DNA of 11,105 nucleotides from Roseateles depolymerans (lineage in GTDB: Bacteria > Pseudomonadota > Gammaproteobacteria > Burkholderiales > Burkholderiaceae_C). Location: NCBI GenBank assembly GCA_003241055.1, contig QFOD01000042.1, forward strand, positions 1-11,105, in the 5' to 3' direction. Under the pieces are notes generated by a model. The model was not told the DNA's origin and made no database searches. It worked only from the letters and a program-made list of their open reading frames with translations. Shown here one piece after another: positions 7,227 through 11,105 of this stretch (its first letter is position 1; every line of letters begins with the position of its first letter). The position numbers were made by a program, and so were the translations under genes.

Positions 7227-7958
7227 ATGGAAGGTTTCGACCCGGTAGCCATGCCCGCGTTCCGTACACCCGCTACCTGCCCGCCAGGTGCGCGCGCTGC
7301 GCCGGATCGAACCCCGGCGCAGCGCGCGCCTCGCCGCAGCGCGCGGTTCCTGCGCTGGCTGCGCAAGATCCACCTGTACGTGGGCCTGTGGGGCGCGGCC
7401 CTGGGCTTTCTGTTCGGCGCCACCGGCATCCTGCTGAATCACCGCGCGGTCCTGAATCTCCCGGTGGAGAAGGTGGTGCAGAAGAGTACCCAGTTCCCGC
7501 TGCCGGACCCGGCGCTGCGCAGCTTCAAGACGCCGGAAGACATGGCCCGGTGGCTGCAAGCCGAACTGAAGTTCGAGGGGCTGCAAACGCGCATCAAGGC
7601 CGACCCCGCCAAAACGGTGACCTGGGCCGACCGCGAGGTGACGCAACCCGCACGCTGGACCTTCAACCTGCAAAGCCCGCAGCGCGGCGTCAATGCCGAG
7701 TACTACCTCGGCAACCGCTTCATCAAGGTGGAGACGCAGGACGCAACGCCGATCGGCACGCTGACGCGACTGCACATGTCGGTCGGCGTAAGCGCCTTCT
7801 GGGTGTTGCTGTCGGACACCATCGCCGGCGGCCTGATCGTGCTGAGCGTCACCGGCCTCCTGCTGTGGTCGCGCCTGCACACGATCCGCCTGTCGGCCGT
7901 GTGCGTCAGCCTGGCCGCGCTGCTGGCCGGCATCTGGTTCATGTGGACTGCTATCTGA
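7227..7958 (+). CDS. PepSY-type transmembrane protein (PepSY_TM_like_2)
   Basis: The ATG at 7227 is one base after the previous stop, implying translational coupling; 7251 is an alternative start, and the first 40 residues (Pro/Ala/Arg-rich) are probably disordered. The 243-residue inner-membrane protein has KIHLYVGLWGAALGFLFG at 47-64 leading into helix 1 (about 51-70), which ends GILLNH. A periplasmic PepSY-like domain (about 75-180) follows, then helix 2 (about 193-214) and helix 3 (about 222-241). His49, His72, His183 and His218 lie close to the membrane ends and could bind heme or metal. Some larger PepSY proteins (FoxB, FpvG) take part in releasing or reducing siderophore iron in the periplasm. 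By analogy this one may do so here, but that is inference. It is the last gene of the operon; no clear terminator follows before the IS element. Confidence 0.85.
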   Translation: MEGFDPVAMPAFRTPATCPPGARAAPDRTPAQRAPRRSARFLRWLRKIHLYVGLWGAALGFLFGATGILLNHRAVLNLPVEKVVQKSTQFPLPDPALRSFKTPEDMARWLQAELKFEGLQTRIKADPAKTVTWADREVTQPARWTFNLQSPQRGVNAEYYLGNRFIKVETQDATPIGTLTRLHMSVGVSAFWVLLSDTIAGGLIVLSVTGLLLWSRLHTIRLSAVCVSLAALLAGIWFMWTAI

Positions 7959-8034
7959 GATTCTCTTTAACCCCGTCGAAAGGAACATTCCTGAAAACCG
8001 CTTCACTTCCCTGATAAGGGGATGGCCCCCAGGG

Positions 8035-8052
8035 CATTATTGACGCGGCCAT
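8035..8052 (+). repeat. Left terminal inverted repeat of the IS630 element
   Basis: CATTATTGACGCGGCCAT pairs with the reverse complement of 9141-9158 at 16 of 18 positions (the two central bases differ). Weaker similarity continues inward to about 8064. Confidence 0.8.
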
Positions 8053-8087
8053 AAATTGTTGAAACGTTCTTGCGTTTGGTGCGTTGA

Positions 8088-9128
8088 ATGAAGATGGAAA
8101 GAACAGACGCGAGAACTTTGGGAATTGAGGCGCTCAACGAGCGACGGCGGCGAGCCGTGAAGCTGCGGTTGAGCGGAATGAAATTGGATGACGTTGTCGC
8201 GCAGGCGGAATTGAGCAAGGGCACGATCATCGCGGCGATGAAAGCCTACAAGGCCGGAGGGTGGCCGGCGGTGGCAGTTGGCGAGCGAGGCCGGGGAACG
8301 GGCGATGGTCGAACGCTGACGGCCGATCAGGAGGCGGCCATTCGCCGGATGATCTGCGACCGGACGCCGGATCAGATGAAGATGCCGTTTGCGTTGTGGA
8401 ACCGGGCGGCAGTTGGCGAACTGATCCGGCAGCAGACGGGGCTCAAGATGCCGGTGCGGACAGTGGGCCACTACTTGAAGCGCTGGGGATTCACGCCGCA
8501 GAAGCCGATCAGGAAAGCCTACGAGCAGCGGCCGGCGGAAGTTCAGACATGGCTGAATGAGGAATTTCCGGCGATCGCCGATCGTGCCAAGACCGAAGGC
8601 GCCGAGATTCATTGGGGCGACGAGACGGGGCTGCGTTCCGACGATGTGCGCGGACGGGGTTACGCGCCGAAGGGTCAAACACCGGTCGTGCGCATCTGCA
8701 ACAAGCGCGAGAACGTTTCGTTGATCTCGACGGTCACCAACCAGGGCAAGGTTCGCTGGATGGTTTTCGATGGCGCACTCAACGCCAAGATCCTGATCGA
8801 TTTCTTCAAGCGACTGATCAAGGACGCCGAGCGCAAGATCTTCCTGATTCTCGACAACCTGCGCGTTCATCACGCCAAGGTCGTGCGGGAATGGCTGGAC
8901 GAGAACACCGAGCGGATCGAGGTTTTCTATCTGCCGTCGTACAGCCCAGAACTCAATCCCGACGAATGCCTCAACGCCGACCTCAAGCAAGCCGTCACAA
9001 CGAAGGCTCCGCTTCGAGCCAAGGGACAACTGAAGAAGGCAACCGTCAGCCATCTGCGCAAGCTCTCAAAATCCCCGAAACGCGTCGCCGCATACTTTCA
9101 CCACAAACCGGTCCGCTATGCAGCGTGA
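8088..9128 (+). CDS. IS630-family DDE transposase, intact
   Basis: A 346-residue transposase that cuts and rejoins the ends of its own element. The N-terminal part (about 15-135) contains helix-turn-helix-like DNA-binding segments, including RAVKLRLSGMKLDDVVAQAE and a second winged-helix region ending HYLKRWGFTPQKP. The catalytic domain shows the DDE triad in family context: Asp178 in HWGDETG, Asp256 in LILDNLRVHH, and Glu293 in YSPELNPDE. The spacing of the last two is 36 residues, within the IS630 range. There is no frameshift or internal stop, so the protein is probably functional. A second ATG two codons in (8094) is an alternative start. The ribosome binding site is weak, as is common for transposases. 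Confidence 0.93.
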   Translation: MKMERTDARTLGIEALNERRRRAVKLRLSGMKLDDVVAQAELSKGTIIAAMKAYKAGGWPAVAVGERGRGTGDGRTLTADQEAAIRRMICDRTPDQMKMPFALWNRAAVGELIRQQTGLKMPVRTVGHYLKRWGFTPQKPIRKAYEQRPAEVQTWLNEEFPAIADRAKTEGAEIHWGDETGLRSDDVRGRGYAPKGQTPVVRICNKRENVSLISTVTNQGKVRWMVFDGALNAKILIDFFKRLIKDAERKIFLILDNLRVHHAKVVREWLDENTERIEVFYLPSYSPELNPDECLNADLKQAVTTKAPLRAKGQLKKATVSHLRKLSKSPKRVAAYFHHKPVRYAA

Positions 9129-9140
9129 GTTCGATATTTC

Positions 9141-9158
9141 ATGGCCGGATCAATAATG
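9141..9158 (-). repeat. Right terminal inverted repeat of the IS630 element
   Basis: Read on the minus strand this is CATTATTGATCCGGCCAT, the partner of the repeat at 8035-8052. It starts 12 bases after the transposase stop codon. Confidence 0.8.
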
Positions 9159-9224
9159 GCATACGGGCGTAGCAGCGTAAATTGGGCTTTGGCGAAGTGC
9201 CGGGTGGGAGCCCCGACAAAGAAG

Positions 9225-9258
9225 AAGCGGACCATGCCGCGATGGGCACGATCCGCTT
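9225..9258 (-). terminator. Terminator-like hairpin downstream of the DUF932 gene
   Basis: AAGCGGA (9225-9231) pairs perfectly with TCCGCTT (9252-9258), and an inner arm GCC/GGC adds further pairing. On the minus strand it starts five bases after the DUF932 stop and is followed by the pyrimidine-rich CTTCTTTG. It is therefore placed to end or attenuate transcription coming from the ICE genes. A second weaker repeat (GGGCT 9184-9188 with AGCCC 9210-9214) lies between it and the IS end. Confidence 0.5.
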
Positions 9259-9263
9259 GAGGG

Positions 9264-10091
9264 TCAGGCTTTCAGCTTGCGCAGGCCTTCCGCAAGCAGC
9301 CAGAGTGCCCGGTTGAGTCGGACGTTCTGGTCGATGCCCTGGACAGGTCGTGTGCGCTGCTGGCGCCCGTTGGCACCGCGGCCGGTCAGGCCACCTTTGA
9401 CGAGGTTCTCCTGGACCCGGTTGAACGTGGACCACAGATCCGCAAGGTTGTCGTCGAAGCGACGGGGATGCAGGACCTGGTTTTCCGTGATCGGCAGGGT
9501 CTTGCCGGGCTCGTCGTACTTGAGGACCAGGGCCGACTTGGCGAAGACCTCGGCCTCGCCGTCGTCGAGCGTGATGGCGCGCATGGCGTCGCGCGAGTCC
9601 TGCACTTGCTCGAAGCCATGCAGCACCTCGTAGGCACCCTCGATCACATGGTCGGTGACGTTGCCCTTGTGGGGCACACGCACGTCGGCGAATGTGTCGC
9701 CGCACACCAGGCCGTTCTGGCAGACGAAGCGGAACATGCCCGCCAGCATCTGGTAGCTGCTGGTGCCATCGTGCGAATTGAGCAGGATGATCTCGTTGGC
9801 CTCGGCGCCGTTGATCTGGCTCGCATGGCGAAGGCGCAGCATATGCTTGGTGTAGTCGCGGCGGTCCTCCTGGCGCACGCGGGTCTGGCACACCATGAAC
9901 GGCTGGAAGCCTTCCTTGCGCAGTTCGGTCAGCACAGCCGCCGTGGGAATGTAGCTGTACCGCTCGGAGCGGCTCTCGTGCGGGGTGTCCGCGAAGATGG
10001 AGGGCGCGACAGTGCGAATCTGGTCATCGGACAGCGGATGATTCGACCGCAGCACCGGGGAGCGATAAGCGAAGCGGGATGCGAGTTGCAT
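9264..10091 (-). CDS. DUF932 domain-containing protein
   Basis: The start is the ATG 10091-10089, preceded by AAGGAG; the 13 extra codons of the longer open frame are leader sequence. The 275-residue product is soluble and has no signal peptide. The conserved DUF932/DUF945 core is clear: LLNSHDGTSSYQMLAGMFRFVCQNGLVCG (103-131), and a C-terminal region with GLTGRGANGRQQRTRPVQG (234-252) and RALWLLAEGL (261-270). The family is common on plasmids, phages and ICEs and has no agreed function. On ICEclc/PAPI-1-like elements it typically accompanies DUF3275 and STY4534 genes, as here. The cargo and IS element begin just downstream of it. Confidence 0.9.
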   Translation of the reverse strand: MQLASRFAYRSPVLRSNHPLSDDQIRTVAPSIFADTPHESRSERYSYIPTAAVLTELRKEGFQPFMVCQTRVRQEDRRDYTKHMLRLRHASQINGAEANEIILLNSHDGTSSYQMLAGMFRFVCQNGLVCGDTFADVRVPHKGNVTDHVIEGAYEVLHGFEQVQDSRDAMRAITLDDGEAEVFAKSALVLKYDEPGKTLPITENQVLHPRRFDDNLADLWSTFNRVQENLVKGGLTGRGANGRQQRTRPVQGIDQNVRLNRALWLLAEGLRKLKA

Positions 10092-10125
10092 GACGATCTC
10101 CTTGGATAAGAGACCGGAGCCCCGC

Positions 10126-10150
10126 CCCACCGGGGAGGAACCCCGGCGGG
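10126..10150 (-). promoter_or_regulatory. Leader hairpin upstream of the DUF932 gene
   Basis: CCGGGG (10130-10135) and CCCCGG (10141-10146) pair around the loop AGGAA. The stem extends by CCC/GGG after one A-C mismatch. It ends 34 nt before the start at 10091. A further hairpin, CGCCGC-TGGC-GCGGCG (10159-10174), lies just after the DUF3275 stop codon, so the 90-bp gap between the two genes is mostly paired sequence. Confidence 0.55.
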
Positions 10151-10181
10151 TGGTGAAACGCCGCTGGCGCGGCGGTTGGAA

Positions 10182-10793
10182 TCAGGCCTTGGCGAGATGC
10201 CAGTCCTGGGACAGGGGAGCGAACTCGTAGCCCAACGTACCGAGACGGTCGCGCTGCTGACGCAGGACGCGGCGATCGACGGTGGCGTCGAGCTTGACGA
10301 CCTCGCCCAGCGGCCAGAGCGCGCCGAACAGCGCCGCGTCGTCCGCCTCGGCCGAGGCCTCGGGGGATGCGGCGGCCGGCTCGCTGCCGAACGGCGTGGT
10401 ATCGACCAGCGGATCGCGCGGGCTTCGAGGCTTCGCCTTCGGTTTGGCCTGGGGCACTGCCGGCGCGGGAGCCTGCGCTTCCTCGTCGATCGGATCGACT
10501 TCCTGTGGACTCAGCCGGCGGGCTTCGTCACGGCTCAGGGCGTCGATGTTGGACAAGGTCATCCCGCCCAGGAGGGCGCGGATCTCGATGACCATGCGGC
10601 CGTTGGCGTTGTACGTGGAGGGACGGATTTCGGCGATGACGAAATCGCCCTCGTACTTGCCTTCGGTGTACTGATCGAGCTCGGCGTTCTTCACGACGAA
10701 CTCGCCGATGGAGGTCGCAAGGCGGCCGACGTTGAAGTCGCCGTTCCTGCCGTGGATGGTCTTGATGGCCAATTGGCCTGGGAGGGTGATCAT
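10182..10793 (-). CDS. DUF3275 family ICE protein
   Basis: The start is the ATG 10793-10791 (MITLPGQLAIKTIHGRNGDF), preceded by AGGAGA; the open frame runs 49 codons further through the leader hairpin, which is not coding. The 203-residue soluble protein has a conserved N-terminal domain (1-95) containing NVGRLATSIGEFVVKN and GKYEGDFVIAEIRPSTY, the hallmark of DUF3275 proteins as I recall them. A low-complexity Pro/Ala/Lys linker (about 103-150) and a conserved C-terminal tail (about 153-203) follow. DUF3275 proteins are found almost only in ICEs of this type, next to the STY4534 replication gene, as here. Molecular function is unknown; a role in ICE replication or maintenance is an inference from position. 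Confidence 0.9.
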   Translation of the reverse strand: MITLPGQLAIKTIHGRNGDFNVGRLATSIGEFVVKNAELDQYTEGKYEGDFVIAEIRPSTYNANGRMVIEIRALLGGMTLSNIDALSRDEARRLSPQEVDPIDEEAQAPAPAVPQAKPKAKPRSPRDPLVDTTPFGSEPAAASPEASAEADDAALFGALWPLGEVVKLDATVDRRVLRQQRDRLGTLGYEFAPLSQDWHLAKA

Positions 10794-10820
10794 GAAGGTC
10801 TCCTGCTGATGATGAGAGGG

Positions 10821-10843
10821 AAGGCCCCAGGGAACGGGGCCTT
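10821..10843 (-). promoter_or_regulatory. Leader hairpin upstream of the DUF3275 gene
   Basis: AAGGCCCC (10821-10828) and GGGGCCTT (10836-10843) form a perfect 8-bp stem with a 7-base loop. It sits five bases after the STY4534-family stop and 27 nt before the DUF3275 start. The stretch that follows (CCTTCCCTC, ATCATCAG, AGGAGA) closely resembles the leader at 60-89. Confidence 0.6.
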
Positions 10844-10848
10844 GCGGA

Positions 10849-11105
10849 TCAGAACGACTCGGCAGCGGCCAATGCGGGGGCATCGGCAGAGTCGTCGGCA
10901 GCATCGGCGACGGGCTTGGAAGGCTCCGGTGCCGAGGCATGCTGCGCGGCGGGCACGTCGGACGTCACAGGGACTTCCGGGTCGCGCCCGTCGGTCTCGG
11001 TCGGCCTGGGTTCGGCCTTGTAGACGAGCTTGCCGTCGACCTTGATCCAACTGACGAACAGCAGGCGGGCCTTGAGGCTCACACCCTGCTCGCCGGCACG
11101 CTTCC
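10849..11105 (-). CDS. STY4534-family (DUF3577) ICE replication protein, C-terminal part
   Basis: The reading frame is open to the window edge, so only about the last 85 residues are seen. The GTG-led segment VSLKARLLFVSWIKVDG and the following KLVYKAEPRP match the conserved C-terminal block of the DUF3577/STY4534 family. A Met-like start inside this block is not the true start, because the frame continues upstream with KRAGEQG in family register. The last 50 residues are an acidic, Ala/Pro/Asp-rich tail, which varies between homologues. Family members are encoded near the single-strand binding and topoisomerase genes of ICEs and are named for a role in ICE replication; the mechanism is not shown here. 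Confidence 0.85.
   Translation of the reverse strand, partial: KRAGEQGVSLKARLLFVSWIKVDGKLVYKAEPRPTETDGRDPEVPVTSDVPAAQHASAPEPSKPVADAADDSADAPALAAAESF

Larger units (their letters stand above)
8034..9160 (+). mobile_element. IS630-family insertion sequence, about 1.13 kb
   Basis: A complete element with one transposase gene between imperfect inverted repeats. The outer bases are not certain: IS630 elements insert at TA, but no clean TA pair is visible exactly at both repeat tips. The length fits the family (about 1.1-1.2 kb). It sits 75 bp after the PepSY gene and about 100 bp from the DUF932 gene, so it marks the right junction between cargo and ICE backbone. No second copy is seen on the left side of the cargo, so a composite transposon is not supported within this window. 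Confidence 0.85.

Noticed and set aside
1321..9160. Composite transposon bounded by two IS630 copies
   Set aside because: No second IS630 copy or inverted-repeat remnant is found on the left side of the cargo.
1..11105. CRISPR array, toxin-antitoxin pair or antiphage system
   Set aside because: No regular direct repeats with spacers and no small paired genes or defence domains are visible; all sizeable genes are accounted for by ICE backbone, transport cargo and the IS.

Overview
The window looks like part of an integrative and conjugative element (ICE) of the ICEclc/PAPI-1/SPI-7 type from a GC-rich beta- or gammaproteobacterium. Two stretches of minus-strand ICE backbone frame a plus-strand cargo operon and an insertion sequence. 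The host group is inferred from the high GC content and the backbone genes; no rRNA, tRNA or housekeeping gene is present to settle it.

Right backbone (about 9.2-11.1 kb), read right to left on the minus strand: the C-terminal part of an STY4534/DUF3577-family ICE replication protein, a DUF3275 protein, and a DUF932 protein followed by a terminator-like hairpin. Left backbone (1-775), same strand: a 216-residue ICE hypothetical protein, then the first 20 residues of a protein resembling the DUF6094/methyltransferase-like ICE family. Each of the four backbone genes whose leader is visible has a strong GC-rich hairpin 27-40 nt before its start codon, followed by an unpaired stretch and a Shine-Dalgarno sequence.

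Cargo (about 1.3-7.96 kb, plus strand): a tightly packed five-gene operon. It encodes a TonB-dependent siderophore-type receptor, an ABC ATPase of the ABC-2/NosF type, two related DUF3526-type ABC-2 permeases, and a small PepSY-type membrane protein. Spacings are 33 bp, 4-bp overlap, 4-bp overlap and 1 bp. A Fur-box-like sequence overlaps a TATAAT promoter upstream. The likely job is iron (ferric chelate) acquisition: the receptor brings the complex into the periplasm, the PepSY protein may help reduce or release iron, and the ABC-2 module moves an unknown substrate. Pairing an ABC-2 transporter, a class usually associated with export, with a TonB receptor is the most unusual feature here.

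Right after the operon lies a complete IS630-family element (about 8.03-9.16 kb) with an intact DDE transposase and recognisable inverted repeats. It forms the cargo/backbone junction on the right. The left junction lies somewhere in the non-coding stretch between about 850 and 1320 and carries no recognisable IS end.
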